From positions 124,001-188,000 of IMG/VR virus record IMGVR_UViG_3300044712_000810: a DNA stretch of 64,000 nucleotides; one strand, written 5' to 3'. Source of the stretch: a virus. Below, in pieces: positions 55,648-63,359 of this stretch (within the stretch, counting starts at the first letter, position 1; each line of letters opens with the position of its first letter). The notes under the pieces were generated by a model that ran no database searches, had not been told where the DNA came from, and saw only the letters and a program-made list of their open reading frames with translations. A program made the translations under genes and the position numbers.

Positions 55648-56005
55648 TAACTGGTTGAAGTTTCTTGAATGGGGTGAAGACAATGGCATCAAAGTCTTTA
55701 TTGACTTTGATGAAGAATCAACACTCAGATTGTGTTTTGAAGATCCCATATTTGGTGGTCATGTAATTAGTACCATGACACTTGATGAATTTGTTGATTG
55801 TGAATCTGAGGATTGGACACAACTCATTGAACATCTTCCAGGTATGCATCCTGATATACAAAAGGCAAGATATGCATATTTGGACAATGAGGAAATAAAG
55901 AAAATCCTTCTGAAGTTATCATCATTATCTTCAGATGCACTTCAAACAATCAAACAAAAAATAAAGGAAATGGAAGATGGCAAAAGCCAGAGTTCTAAAG
56001 ATTGA
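55631..56005 (+). CDS. Hypothetical early protein
   Basis: A 124-residue acidic alpha/beta protein (NWLKFLEWGEDNGIKVFIDF, TMTLDEFVDCESEDW) with a helical Lys-rich end. Overlaps of 17 and 29 bases with its neighbours. Confidence 0.68.
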   Translation: MLIIHDNWLKFLEWGEDNGIKVFIDFDEESTLRLCFEDPIFGGHVISTMTLDEFVDCESEDWTQLIEHLPGMHPDIQKARYAYLDNEEIKKILLKLSSLSSDALQTIKQKIKEMEDGKSQSSKD

Positions 56006-56183
56006 TGATTTTGAATACATTGTAGTCATTGGACGCAGTTATACAAAAATCATTAATACAACAACAAAAAGAACTAAAATAGTTCACCATGATGAAATGA
56101 CCGGTGGACCAATAAACGATAAAGATCACTATTGTGTAAAACCAAGTGATATTCGCAAATACATCGAAGAACATCGATTGTAA
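55977..56183 (+). CDS. Small basic early protein
   Basis: A 68-residue protein (DFEYIVVIGRSYTKIINTTT). The last gene of the operon that starts at 51448, followed directly by a terminator. Confidence 0.68.
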   Translation: MAKARVLKIDDFEYIVVIGRSYTKIINTTTKRTKIVHHDEMTGGPINDKDHYCVKPSDIRKYIEEHRL

Positions 56184-56186
56184 TAC

Positions 56187-56217
56187 AAAGGCCCTTCGGG
56201 GCCTTATTTTTTATTGT
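56187..56217 (+). terminator. Rho-independent terminator
   Basis: AAAGGCCC-TTCG-GGGCCTT followed by ATTTTTTATT. Same stem as at 26.85 and 51.26 kb. Confidence 0.92.
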
Positions 56218-56233
56218 ATTATCTCGTATTTGA

Positions 56234-56242
56234 CATAGAAAT
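56234..56242 (+). promoter_or_regulatory. Early-type motif, CATAGAAAT variant
   Basis: CATAGAAAT 24 bases upstream of the 56267 ATG with AAGGAGG between. Confidence 0.78.
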
Positions 56243-56266
56243 ACTTATTATAAGGAGGATAAAACC

Positions 56267-56533
56267 ATGGGTAAAAGTCTGATTAATGCTATCGTAGAAA
56301 TGATGACTTGCATACCAGTTGGGTCTGATGGATATTCCATCAGGCAAACACTGAGTGGGTATCTTCATAAACTACAATGTTCGCGTTATGATGACGAAAC
56401 CATTAACGACCTGTATTGGGATGTGGCTGGAGATTTGTTAGATCAACTTCCTGAAGACATGGCAACCTATAACAGGTGGCAACGTGACGTATGTACTAAA
56501 TGGGCATGTGTAATGTCCACTGTAAGTCATTAA
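56267..56533 (+). CDS. Early protein, paralogue pair member 1
   Basis: An 88-residue helical protein (INAIVEMMTCIPVGSDGYSI, RWQRDVCTKWACVMSTVS). The next gene has the same layout (IM..IP...E.GE, then ELY..I, D...WRR.IV..W), so they are a duplicated pair. Function unknown. Confidence 0.72.
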   Translation: MGKSLINAIVEMMTCIPVGSDGYSIRQTLSGYLHKLQCSRYDDETINDLYWDVAGDLLDQLPEDMATYNRWQRDVCTKWACVMSTVSH

Positions 56534-56543
56534 GGAGGTATTG

Positions 56544-56828
56544 ATGAACATTGATGTATTAAAACAACAACTGTCTGATATAATGGTTAACATTCCACCA
56601 GAAGCTGAACAAGGTGAAACATTAAAGAATTCACTATCGTGTGTCATTAAGGCATTTGAGGAAAACGTTGTTAAGTTAACTCCAAATGAATTATACGAAA
56701 TTATAACTACCATCATCATTGATGGTACAGCTACATGTGATCACGAAGCATGGAGACGAAATATCGTCTATGCATGGTCGATGATTTACCCAATTATAAA
56801 CATTGAAAAGATTGAAAGGATTCATTAA
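56544..56828 (+). CDS. Early protein, paralogue pair member 2
   Basis: A 94-residue helical protein, paralogous to the previous one (LSDIMVNIPPEAEQGETLKN, HEAWRRNIVYAWSMIYPI). ATG at 56544 is six bases after AAGGAGG. Confidence 0.72.
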   Translation: MNIDVLKQQLSDIMVNIPPEAEQGETLKNSLSCVIKAFEENVVKLTPNELYEIITTIIIDGTATCDHEAWRRNIVYAWSMIYPIINIEKIERIH

Positions 56829-56849
56829 TGTCTAACTGCATTTAAACAA

Positions 56850-56891
56850 CAAAGAGGATTAACAACCCTCTTTGCAATGCACTTTTTTTGC
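56850..56891 (+). terminator. Rho-independent terminator
   Basis: AAAGAGG, an 8-base loop, CCCTCTTT, then GCAATGCACTTTTTTTG. Confidence 0.78.
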
Positions 56892-56908
56892 AATATTTAA
56901 CTATATCA

Positions 56909-56917
56909 TATAGAAAT
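56909..56917 (+). promoter_or_regulatory. Early-type TATAGAAAT motif
   Basis: TATAGAAAT 22 bases upstream of the 56940 ATG with AAGGAGG between. Confidence 0.82.
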
Positions 56918-56939
56918 ATTTACTAATAAAGGAGGCAGT

Positions 56940-57317
56940 ATGAACCCGCTTCAAACTTTAGTTGATATGTTTAGTGATGATATATGCATCACTGAATTGG
57001 AAAGAGTATTGTCTGAAAACTATATGACTAAAACTTTAGTCATCGTTGAAGACGAACAACAACTCGATGATATTTACAAAACGTTTAGTGAAACATCTAA
57101 ACAAGATTTTAAAGAATATGTTAAATTTGTTACACAACACAATTCAACATGGGACGTTAATGATCATATAACATTGGTCATTGCTTATCTCCCAACAATT
57201 TTAACAGGTCCTGTCAGTATTGTTGGGCTACGTAATTATTTGCGTGGCTATCTTGGACATTGCGCTTTTGAATTGATCGTTGCAACTCCGGCACCTGTAA
57301 TTGACTATCAAATTTAG
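56940..57317 (+). CDS. Hypothetical early protein
   Basis: A 125-residue alpha/beta protein (KTLVIVEDEQQLDDIYKTF, ITLVIAYLPTILTGPVSIVG). No family recognised. First of three genes. Confidence 0.7.
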   Translation: MNPLQTLVDMFSDDICITELERVLSENYMTKTLVIVEDEQQLDDIYKTFSETSKQDFKEYVKFVTQHNSTWDVNDHITLVIAYLPTILTGPVSIVGLRNYLRGYLGHCAFELIVATPAPVIDYQI

Positions 57318-57327
57318 GAAGGTGTAT

Positions 57328-57543
57328 ATGTCTCATGGACCTTTCCAACTTTTCATCGATGGTGTTGCACAATATCCATGGCATCTTGGCCTTGGTTATA
57401 CACAACATGTTGTGGATGATCTAAAGAAAGAACATAAAGACAAAGGAATTGAGCTTCCTTACTATGTTCTGGATCATGCCACCGGCAATAAACTCTTTCA
57501 ACATCCTTCGCCATTTGCGAAGATGGAGGTGAAACATGAGTAA
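57328..57543 (+). CDS. Small early protein
   Basis: A 71-residue protein (GPFQLFIDGVAQYPWHLGLG). ATG at 57328 with AGGAAGG upstream. Overlaps the next gene by 8 bases. Confidence 0.68.
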   Translation: MSHGPFQLFIDGVAQYPWHLGLGYTQHVVDDLKKEHKDKGIELPYYVLDHATGNKLFQHPSPFAKMEVKHE

Positions 57544-57823
57544 TAATCGAATAACTACTATGCTCACATTGGTACTTGTATTGATTCTCATGTTCGTTAT
57601 TCCATGCCTTAATAACGTTCGATTCGAACAAAAGGTATATGCTTTATGCATACTTATCTTCTGTGGACTTATAACACTTGGTCTTTCAATTCTCGATGAG
57701 ATAAAAATTCTTCGCGATGAATTCACAAAAGATCAAAAGGAACGTAAACGGCGATACGAACGATCGGTTAAGATGTCTTTTAGGCCGATGCGTGATCCTG
57801 ATGATCCGCTTCCGAGCAAATAA
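57536..57823 (+). CDS. Two-TM membrane protein
   Basis: A 95-residue protein with two TM segments (MLTLVLVLILMFVIPCL and YALCILIFCGLITLGLSIL) and a basic cytoplasmic tail (RDEFTKDQKERKRRYERS). Holin-like topology, but it is expressed early. GGAGG lies upstream within the previous gene. Confidence 0.72.
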   Translation: MSNNRITTMLTLVLVLILMFVIPCLNNVRFEQKVYALCILIFCGLITLGLSILDEIKILRDEFTKDQKERKRRYERSVKMSFRPMRDPDDPLPSK

Positions 57824-57827
57824 AGTA

Positions 57828-57858
57828 AGGGGCTTCGGCCCCTGCTTTTCTTTTTTAC
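57828..57858 (+). terminator. Rho-independent terminator (plus strand)
   Basis: AGGGGC-TTCG-GCCCCT followed by GCTTTTCTTTTTT. Confidence 0.9.
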
Positions 57859-57860
57859 AC

Positions 57861-57889
57861 AATAAGAAAAGGCCTTTCGGCCTTTCCGA
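57861..57889 (-). terminator. Terminator of the 57891 gene
   Basis: On the minus strand, AAAGGCC-GAAA-GGCCTTT followed by TCTTATTGTG. Confidence 0.82.
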
Positions 57890-57890
57890 C

Positions 57891-58085
57891 CTACTCGTCA
57901 ATATCACCTGCCAGTTCATCAAGAGTCGGCAGTTTCCTGGCACGAATACCGGGTGTATGCTCAGTTGTGCCTGTTACACGGTTAAAACTTCTTACCGTAT
58001 AGTGCTCTTTAGTTTCCACATCACTTAGTGGCAAGTTAGTATCATCAACTAACTTGTTTTTAGGTTCATAAACTTCTTTTGACAT
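57891..58085 (-). CDS. Small acidic early protein
   Basis: A 64-residue polar, probably disordered protein (YEPKNKLVDDTNLPLSDVE). It has AAGGAGG and a TATAGAAAT motif on the minus strand. Function unknown. Confidence 0.7.
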   Translation of the reverse strand: MSKEVYEPKNKLVDDTNLPLSDVETKEHYTVRSFNRVTGTTEHTPGIRARKLPTLDELAGDIDE

Positions 58086-58113
58086 AATGCCTCCTTAAAG
58101 TTACTAATAATAT

Positions 58114-58122
58114 ATTTCTATA
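58114..58122 (-). promoter_or_regulatory. Early-type TATAGAAAT motif (minus strand)
   Basis: Reverse complement ATTTCTATA. It lies 28 bases upstream of the 58085 start. Confidence 0.8.
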
Positions 58123-58141
58123 TGATATATTTAAATATACA

Positions 58142-58166
58142 ATAAAAAATGGCCTTTCGGCCATTA
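58142..58166 (-). terminator. Terminator of the 58167 operon
   Basis: On the minus strand, ATGGCC-GAAA-GGCCAT followed by TTTTTATT. Confidence 0.85.
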
Positions 58167-58547
58167 CTAAACTTTTTCAATAACCAATTTCATTATTTTA
58201 TGTTTTAGCTCTTCGCACCACACCGACTTTATAATAGTATAATAAGTAGCATATAATCCACCAGGTAAATCTTTTAAGAAATATGTAACTAATTTTTTAT
58301 TCATATAGTTAATAACAACGATTGCATGATCATCGTCATTATCCAAATCTTTCATTGGATCATACATTTCATAATTTTCAACAGCAATACCTAATTTATG
58401 TAATATATGAGATTTATAAAACATATCATTAATATCATGTTCTTTATTATATTCTCGTAAATCTGTATAATTTAAATCAGGATCATCTTCACGATATACT
58501 TTTAAATATGTCATAACAAGTTTATAATCATCTTTTGTTGGTTTCAC
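58167..58547 (-). CDS. Protein of the expanded family (longest member)
   Basis: A 126-residue member. The N-terminal helical part (DDYKLVMTYLKVYREDDPDL) is followed by the usual strand region, then IKSVWCEELKHKIMKLVIEKV, the family end. Coupled to the upstream member by a 4-base overlap. Confidence 0.72.
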   Translation of the reverse strand: MKPTKDDYKLVMTYLKVYREDDPDLNYTDLREYNKEHDINDMFYKSHILHKLGIAVENYEMYDPMKDLDNDDDHAIVVINYMNKKLVTYFLKDLPGGLYATYYTIIKSVWCEELKHKIMKLVIEKV

Positions 58548-58810
58548 AAGTTCTCCAGTACAAGTTTCTGCATTTTACATTTCATATCATCATCAAAGAA
58601 AGCCATAATAACATGTGTGAAATTTTGATGTAAATCACTTGTTTTATATAATGGGAATAAACCATTCTTATATTTAAATATGATATAATTTCCATCCTTA
58701 CTTGTTGAATAAATGTTTATATTTAATGCGTTATATACCGGTATGCAATGAATTGCCGAAGTATCTAAAAACAATTTAATAAGATCATACATGTCTTTGT
58801 CTTGTTTCAT
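58544..58810 (-). CDS. Protein of the expanded family
   Basis: An 88-residue member ending FFDDDMKCKMQKLVLENL. Middle strand region (YIIFKYKNGLFPLYKTSD). Start ATG at 58810. Confidence 0.72.
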   Translation of the reverse strand: MKQDKDMYDLIKLFLDTSAIHCIPVYNALNINIYSTSKDGNYIIFKYKNGLFPLYKTSDLHQNFTHVIMAFFDDDMKCKMQKLVLENL

Positions 58811-58827
58811 AATAATCCCTAAAAATA

Positions 58828-58848
58828 ACGGCCCCATATAGGGGCCGA
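58828..58848 (-). terminator. Hairpin after the 58853 gene
   Basis: GGCCCC-TATAT-GGGGCC followed on the minus strand by GTTATTTTTAGG. Confidence 0.78.
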
Positions 58849-58852
58849 AGAT

Positions 58853-59434
58853 TTAGTTAAGGAGTGCACCCTCAGGTGCATCCAAAATTTCTTTTTTCCA
58901 TTCAGCAATCGCTGCGAGTTCTTCCGCTTTGTCTTCTTCGGAAACGCCTTCTTCGAAGACAGGATCGAGAACAGCAAGAACCATTTTGCGAATGCTTTTT
59001 GGCAGTTGTTTCAGGTATTCAGCCTGAACATCCAGATTGGGAATACTGTTCAAACGAGAAACAATCTCGGTAAGAAGCTCTTCCACTTCGGGATCACGTT
59101 CTTGACCAGGATGATCACAGGCATAAATATTTTCACCAAGATCATCAAGTTTTTCATAGGTGACAGATTTGCAGTTCTCGATATCTTTTTCCGTAACGGT
59201 ACGAATAAGAATGTTATCGAGATAAATCTCATCACCAACTTCAAGAGGATCCATCATCATCATAGGGAACATCGCCATCTCAATCATCATGTCTTGTTCG
59301 GACAGACCACGACCGATGAAATCATTCCTGATATCATCCTGAATCACATCAGGAGTAAAGATGATCTTGTTGCCGACCTGTTCACCATTGCGCTTAAAAA
59401 CAATTTCCTGAGTGTTCTCGAGAATATCGTCCAT
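58853..59434 (-). CDS. Acidic abundant-type protein
   Basis: A 193-residue, very acidic protein (EERDPEV-like regions; GVSEEDKAEELAAIAEWKKE) with GC-leaning codons, as in the 31868 and 39003 genes. A methionine-rich patch (MIEMAMFPMMMMDPLEVGDE) is notable. No family recognised. Acidic nature could reflect DNA mimicry or binding of basic proteins; this is speculative. Confidence 0.75.
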   Translation of the reverse strand: MDDILENTQEIVFKRNGEQVGNKIIFTPDVIQDDIRNDFIGRGLSEQDMMIEMAMFPMMMMDPLEVGDEIYLDNILIRTVTEKDIENCKSVTYEKLDDLGENIYACDHPGQERDPEVEELLTEIVSRLNSIPNLDVQAEYLKQLPKSIRKMVLAVLDPVFEEGVSEEDKAEELAAIAEWKKEILDAPEGALLN

Positions 59435-59473
59435 AATTCCCTCAAAGAAGAGATAATCCCTTCTGGTTAGAGA

Positions 59474-59692
59474 TTAATCGCGAACCATGGCTTGAATTGC
59501 CATGTATTGAATTGTATGTGTGTGATGAATTGACTCAATCGTGTCTGCCATTAGCCGATGCTTAATGAACTGTGGTCCACCTTGTGGAAGATATCCATGT
59601 TCAAGAAGCTCATCAACTTTCTTTTGAAGTTGATCTGTTAAATCAGCAATATTTGCTGAAGGACCAACTCGAACAACTTTGTATTCGTACAT
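59474..59692 (-). CDS. DUF1737-like small protein
   Basis: A 72-residue protein. YEYKVVRVGPSANIADLTDQ, then VDELLEHGYLPQGGPQF, matches the strand-helix-GW/GYxPQGG plan of DUF1737 proteins. Function unknown. ATG at 59692, GGAGG upstream. Confidence 0.75.
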   Translation of the reverse strand: MYEYKVVRVGPSANIADLTDQLQKKVDELLEHGYLPQGGPQFIKHRLMADTIESIHHTHTIQYMAIQAMVRD

Positions 59693-59702
59693 CATTCCTC
59701 CA

Positions 59703-59813
59703 TTATTGTTTGTAGAATGAAATCATATCTACAAGTATAAATATTGTAATTATGATTAAACTTCCCCATGCACTCAACAGTAACACTGCAAATCCATCAA
59801 GATGTTTGACCAT
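59703..59813 (-). CDS. Small membrane peptide
   Basis: A 36-residue peptide with one TM segment (FAVLLLSAWGSLIIITIFILV). GGAGG eight bases before the ATG at 59813 and a TATAGAAAT motif upstream. Confidence 0.62.
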   Translation of the reverse strand: MVKHLDGFAVLLLSAWGSLIIITIFILVDMISFYKQ

Positions 59814-59834
59814 AATCATTCCTCCATTTTCAAT

Positions 59835-59843
59835 ATTTCTATA
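59835..59843 (-). promoter_or_regulatory. Early-type TATAGAAAT motif (minus strand)
   Basis: Reverse complement ATTTCTATA. It drives the 59813-58167 gene group. Confidence 0.8.
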
Positions 59844-59858
59844 TGAAATGTTTAATAA

Positions 59859-59886
59859 TAAAAAAAAGTCCCATGTGGGACCTTAA
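59859..59886 (-). terminator. Terminator of the small-paralogue array
   Basis: On the minus strand, GTCCCA-CATG-TGGGAC followed by TTTTTTTATT, overlapping the last codons of the 59883 gene region. Confidence 0.88.
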
Positions 59887-60152
59887 AGGTGTTTAATTAA
59901 TATTTTTTGTATTTCTTCTCTCATGCCATAGTCCATAAATTCAAAAATTACATCTTTTAATGTAACACATTCTGTTACATTTTTACGTCTGAACCATATT
60001 TCATAGTCTTTAAATTTAATTGATATAATATGCGTTTTATCACCACGCCATACACATTCTGTTTGTATATAATTTATAAGTTCATCAATTAATACATTTT
60101 TATGATTATTCGATTGCATCAATTCATATAGTTCTAGATCTCCGGGTTTCAT
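59883..60152 (-). CDS. Expanded-family protein, array member 14
   Basis: An 89-residue member: helical start (ELYELMQSNNHKNVLIDEL), strands (IISIKFKDYEIWFRRKNV), family end EFMDYGMREEIQKILIKHL. 4-base overlap with the upstream member. Confidence 0.75.
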   Translation of the reverse strand: MKPGDLELYELMQSNNHKNVLIDELINYIQTECVWRGDKTHIISIKFKDYEIWFRRKNVTECVTLKDVIFEFMDYGMREEIQKILIKHL

Positions 60153-60406
60153 AAGTGTTCAATTAATGCTTTAAGCATTTTAAGTTTCATATCCTCATCA
60201 AAGAAAGGATCTATTATTGAATGAAAGTTTGTAGTTGGTACAACTTCATGATCTTTATATCTATAAATCATTCGTTCATTCATTGCATCCCATTCCCATT
60301 TTATATTCAATAAATTATGCCAATCAGGATATTTACTTGATCTTAATCCAAATGCATAATAGAATTGATCTATTATCTTATAATCTTCATCACTAATACG
60401 TGTCAT
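60149..60406 (-). CDS. Expanded-family protein, array member 13
   Basis: An 85-residue member: strands around MIYRYKDHEVVPTT, end FFDEDMKLKMLKALIEHL. ATGA overlaps on both sides. Confidence 0.75.
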   Translation of the reverse strand: MTRISDEDYKIIDQFYYAFGLRSSKYPDWHNLLNIKWEWDAMNERMIYRYKDHEVVPTTNFHSIIDPFFDEDMKLKMLKALIEHL

Positions 60407-60660
60407 ATATTCTCCACTATAAATTTCTTTAAGTTAAGTTCCATATCATCGTCAAGCATTTCTTTTACTATATTTTTACCATCAAAGTCATCATAATAAA
60501 CTTTAGATCTTAAACCTTTATATTCATATCCAATATATCTTTCCTCAGTGTCTTTATCCATCATTTGATATATATTAATTCCTAAATAATTTAATAACAA
60601 TCTTCTACCATTAGATAATCTAAATGCTATATCAAGTAATTCTTTTTGTTCATCTGTCAT
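60403..60660 (-). CDS. Expanded-family protein, array member 12
   Basis: An 85-residue member: LLLNYLGINIYQMMDKDTEE, strands YIGYEYKGLRSKVYY, end MLDDDMELNLKKFIVENI. Confidence 0.75.
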   Translation of the reverse strand: MTDEQKELLDIAFRLSNGRRLLLNYLGINIYQMMDKDTEERYIGYEYKGLRSKVYYDDFDGKNIVKEMLDDDMELNLKKFIVENI

Positions 60661-60929
60661 AGTTGTTCCAACAAATACTTTTGCATGTTCACCCGAAGAT
60701 CTTCATCCCAGAAATGTCGGAATGCATTGCGTAATCCTTTTTTATATGGAATTCCATTTTCATGTTTATGTAATTGACCTTTATATTCATATAAGTTACC
60801 TTGAATGACTCCCTGGTGAATTATAAAGAAGTATTTAATGCCAATTTTTTTACATACATCTTCAGTCGATTCTAATTTGTCAGAAACTGAAATGTATGTT
60901 CTCATTAGTTGAAAGTCTGAACGAGTCAT
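60657..60929 (-). CDS. Expanded-family protein, array member 11
   Basis: A 90-residue member: VCKKIGIKYFFIIHQG, strands GNLYEYKGQLHKHEN, end FWDEDLRVNMQKYLLEQL. Confidence 0.75.
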   Translation of the reverse strand: MTRSDFQLMRTYISVSDKLESTEDVCKKIGIKYFFIIHQGVIQGNLYEYKGQLHKHENGIPYKKGLRNAFRHFWDEDLRVNMQKYLLEQL

Positions 60930-60937
60930 ATCTCTCC

Positions 60938-61225
60938 TTATATGTTTTGTATTATGTACTTCTGTATTAGAAGTGCCAACTCATCATCAACAAGTTTACA
61001 AATACATGACGCAATATAACTTATATAAAACTCATCATTAAGTCCATTTCTATATTCACGAAGTGTATCAACAAATTTAAATTTATAAGTTTTATTCTTA
61101 TATGTTAATGACCAATAATCTTCTAAATGATCATAATCCAAATCAAATAATGAATTCACGAAAAACTCATCACTGTTTTTATGAACTAAATTGCAATAAG
61201 TATAGACTAGATCATAATGTTTCAT
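60938..61225 (-). CDS. Expanded-family protein, array member 10
   Basis: A 95-residue member: strands SLTYKNKTYKFKFVD, end LVDDELALLIQKYIIQNI. The only member separated from its downstream neighbour by a gap (8 bases) rather than an overlap. Confidence 0.75.
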   Translation of the reverse strand: MKHYDLVYTYCNLVHKNSDEFFVNSLFDLDYDHLEDYWSLTYKNKTYKFKFVDTLREYRNGLNDEFYISYIASCICKLVDDELALLIQKYIIQNI

Positions 61226-61479
61226 ATTAGGTCAAGTACTTCACGTTGGATTTTTATCTTTATGTCATCATCCCAAAAGTATTTAATGACTGCACGTTTA
61301 ATAGTCATAGATCTTTTGACCGATCCTTTCTTGATTTCATCTCTGTGTATGCCGTGTCGTTTATAGTAAAATGTCTTATTCGCAGTATTATATTCAATAC
61401 CAAGATCTTCTAATAATCTGGTATTGTTTCGTTTATATAAGAACGTATTAAGCATTTGACATTCAACAACAGTTAACAC
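61222..61479 (-). CDS. Expanded-family protein, array member 9
   Basis: An 85-residue member: RLLEDLGIEYNTANKTFYYK, strands, end YFWDDDIKIKIQREVLDLI. Confidence 0.75.
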   Translation of the reverse strand: MLTVVECQMLNTFLYKRNNTRLLEDLGIEYNTANKTFYYKRHGIHRDEIKKGSVKRSMTIKRAVIKYFWDDDIKIKIQREVLDLI

Positions 61480-61748
61480 TACAACTCCTCCAAAATGATT
61501 CTTTGTATTTTAAGTTCTAAATCAAAATCCATAAGTGTTTCCATATTTTTAAGAAATGCTTTTTGTGAATATGAGAATACTGATTCAATTTCATAATCTT
61601 TATAATTTAATCTATCAGTATATCCTCTAATATCAAGACTATATTCAGCTCTTTCACATTCAATTCCAAGTTTTTCATACAACTCGCCTGTTTGAGTTTT
61701 ACCATGATATAGTATTAATAAATTCTTTTGCATTTCATTTAAACTCAT
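61479..61748 (-). CDS. Expanded-family protein, array member 8
   Basis: An 89-residue member: LYEKLGIECERAEYSLDIRG, end LMDFDLELKIQRIILEEL. One-base overlap downstream. Confidence 0.75.
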   Translation of the reverse strand: MSLNEMQKNLLILYHGKTQTGELYEKLGIECERAEYSLDIRGYTDRLNYKDYEIESVFSYSQKAFLKNMETLMDFDLELKIQRIILEEL

Positions 61749-62038
61749 AAAACCTCCACTAATATTTTTTGTATTGCTATCCGCATATCATCATCCAGTG
61801 CTTGTAATATTAAATCACCCATAAAAAGTATATCTCTTTCTCTAGTAATATTATACAATACATAATGCATATATACATTATCTTTATATTTTACATAAAA
61901 TACTTTTGATTCGTCATTATTATTCCAATCTGTATCATAATCACAATCAAATCCTATATTTGAAAAGAATCCATCCAATTCATTATCTGAATGATATTCA
62001 GCATACATAGTTACAAGTGCAATATCGGCTTCGATCAT
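61745..62038 (-). CDS. Expanded-family protein, array member 7
   Basis: A 97-residue member: FFSNIGFDCDYDTDWNN, strands VFYVKYKDNVYMHYV, end ALDDDMRIAIQKILVEVL. Confidence 0.75.
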   Translation of the reverse strand: MIEADIALVTMYAEYHSDNELDGFFSNIGFDCDYDTDWNNNDESKVFYVKYKDNVYMHYVLYNITRERDILFMGDLILQALDDDMRIAIQKILVEVL

Positions 62039-62328
62039 ACTAACTCAATAATATACTTTTGCATTTCAAGTCGCATGTCTTCATCAAACAAAACCTCCAA
62101 AGCAGGATACATGTCACGGTGAAAATCAAAGAATGCTCGTGCATGTGGAATATAAACTCGATGTTTATATTTAATTTGATCACCAATACACACATATTCT
62201 TTATTAAATCTATATTTGTATTTGATTTTAAATCGTTCAAATAATTCACGTCTTGATATTAATCTGTTGTCATATATTAACTCAACAAATATATTTATTA
62301 ATTTACGATCATCTGCATTATCTGTCAT
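62035..62328 (-). CDS. Expanded-family protein, array member 6
   Basis: A 97-residue member: strands YVCIGDQIKYKHRVYIPH, end LFDEDMRLEMQKYIIELV. Confidence 0.75.
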   Translation of the reverse strand: MTDNADDRKLINIFVELIYDNRLISRRELFERFKIKYKYRFNKEYVCIGDQIKYKHRVYIPHARAFFDFHRDMYPALEVLFDEDMRLEMQKYIIELV

Positions 62329-62606
62329 ACTCGTTCAACCACATATTTCATCATATTAAGATACATATCATCATCCATAAGTGTTAATATTATATTAGAT
62401 AAAGTTGGTGGATTTTGCATTTCAGTTCCACGTTCAATAACTTTATCATTATACTTGTATACTGTGACTTCACCAAGATCTTCTTCATCATAAACACTTC
62501 GTTTAATTCCTAATGGAATAAATAGCTTTATATTAAAATACCCTGGTCTTTCTTTACTTCTAAAGAAATTCATATATGTAGTTAATAGTTGTTCTCTGTT
62601 TGTCAT
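62325..62606 (-). CDS. Expanded-family protein, array member 5
   Basis: A 93-residue member beginning MTNREQLL (as does the plus-strand member at 43831): strands EVTVYKYNDKVIERG, end LMDDDMYLNMMKYVVERV. Confidence 0.75.
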   Translation of the reverse strand: MTNREQLLTTYMNFFRSKERPGYFNIKLFIPLGIKRSVYDEEDLGEVTVYKYNDKVIERGTEMQNPPTLSNIILTLMDDDMYLNMMKYVVERV

Positions 62607-62842
62607 ATTAACTCCAGTAACAGTTTTTGATACTGAACTAACAAATCAGGATCTTTAAATGCCTTAACAATAGCAGATACATCTTCAATGGTTAGATGTT
62701 TATTAACCATGCGATATTCATAATTGGAATCACGTTTATAAAATCTAACTTTACCAACTTTATATTTATACATATCCATTCTAATATTTAACGCATTAAT
62801 AATCCAATACGACCAACCATCTAAATTTGTTTCAGGAGCCAT
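62603..62842 (-). CDS. Expanded-family protein, array member 4
   Basis: A 79-residue member: strands YKVGKVRFYKRDSNYEYR, end AFKDPDLLVQYQKLLLELI. It overlaps the upstream member by 22 bases. Confidence 0.75.
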   Translation of the reverse strand: MAPETNLDGWSYWIINALNIRMDMYKYKVGKVRFYKRDSNYEYRMVNKHLTIEDVSAIVKAFKDPDLLVQYQKLLLELI

Positions 62843-63111
62843 TTGTTGTACCTTATAGTTAGTTGTTCATCATCAAACTTACGTATTAGTATCCATAAGT
62901 TATATAAGTCATTAGGAAATTGTCGTTTAATAACAATCTTACCATAGTGTTTAGTCCATGCATTATCGGATGGGCCGGAATATTTAAATTGATATTTAGT
63001 TACGACTTTTCTATGTAAGTCATACGTATCTACTGATTTGAATTCACTATATGTTATATTTAATTCAAACAAAATTTGTGACATTCGATGAAATGTAATA
63101 TGTTTATTCAT
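62821..63111 (-). CDS. Expanded-family protein, array member 3
   Basis: A 96-residue member: LFELNITYSEFKSVDTYD, strands, end KFDDEQLTIRYNKWLLKQI. Confidence 0.75.
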   Translation of the reverse strand: MNKHITFHRMSQILFELNITYSEFKSVDTYDLHRKVVTKYQFKYSGPSDNAWTKHYGKIVIKRQFPNDLYNLWILIRKFDDEQLTIRYNKWLLKQI

Positions 63112-63359
63112 ACAAGTAACAACAATATTTTTTGATATTGAATTTTTAGATCAATATTATCAAATTCATTCACAATAGATTCAATATCTTCTAAACATGT
63201 TACATATTCTTTACGAATTACTTCTTTATTTTTAAATGAAAATTTATATCCATCATCAAAGTTATGATACATATGAGTTTTTATCTTTAACCCATCAAGT
63301 ATCATACGAAACCGTTTGGTTGAATAAAGAATCATTACCGATTTGCCAAGAAGGTTCAT
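63108..63359 (-). CDS. Expanded-family protein, array member 2
   Basis: An 83-residue member: MILDGLKIKTHMYHNFDDG, strands YKFSFKNKEVIRKEY, end EFDNIDLKIQYQKILLLLV. Confidence 0.75.
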   Translation of the reverse strand: MNLLGKSVMILYSTKRFRMILDGLKIKTHMYHNFDDGYKFSFKNKEVIRKEYVTCLEDIESIVNEFDNIDLKIQYQKILLLLV

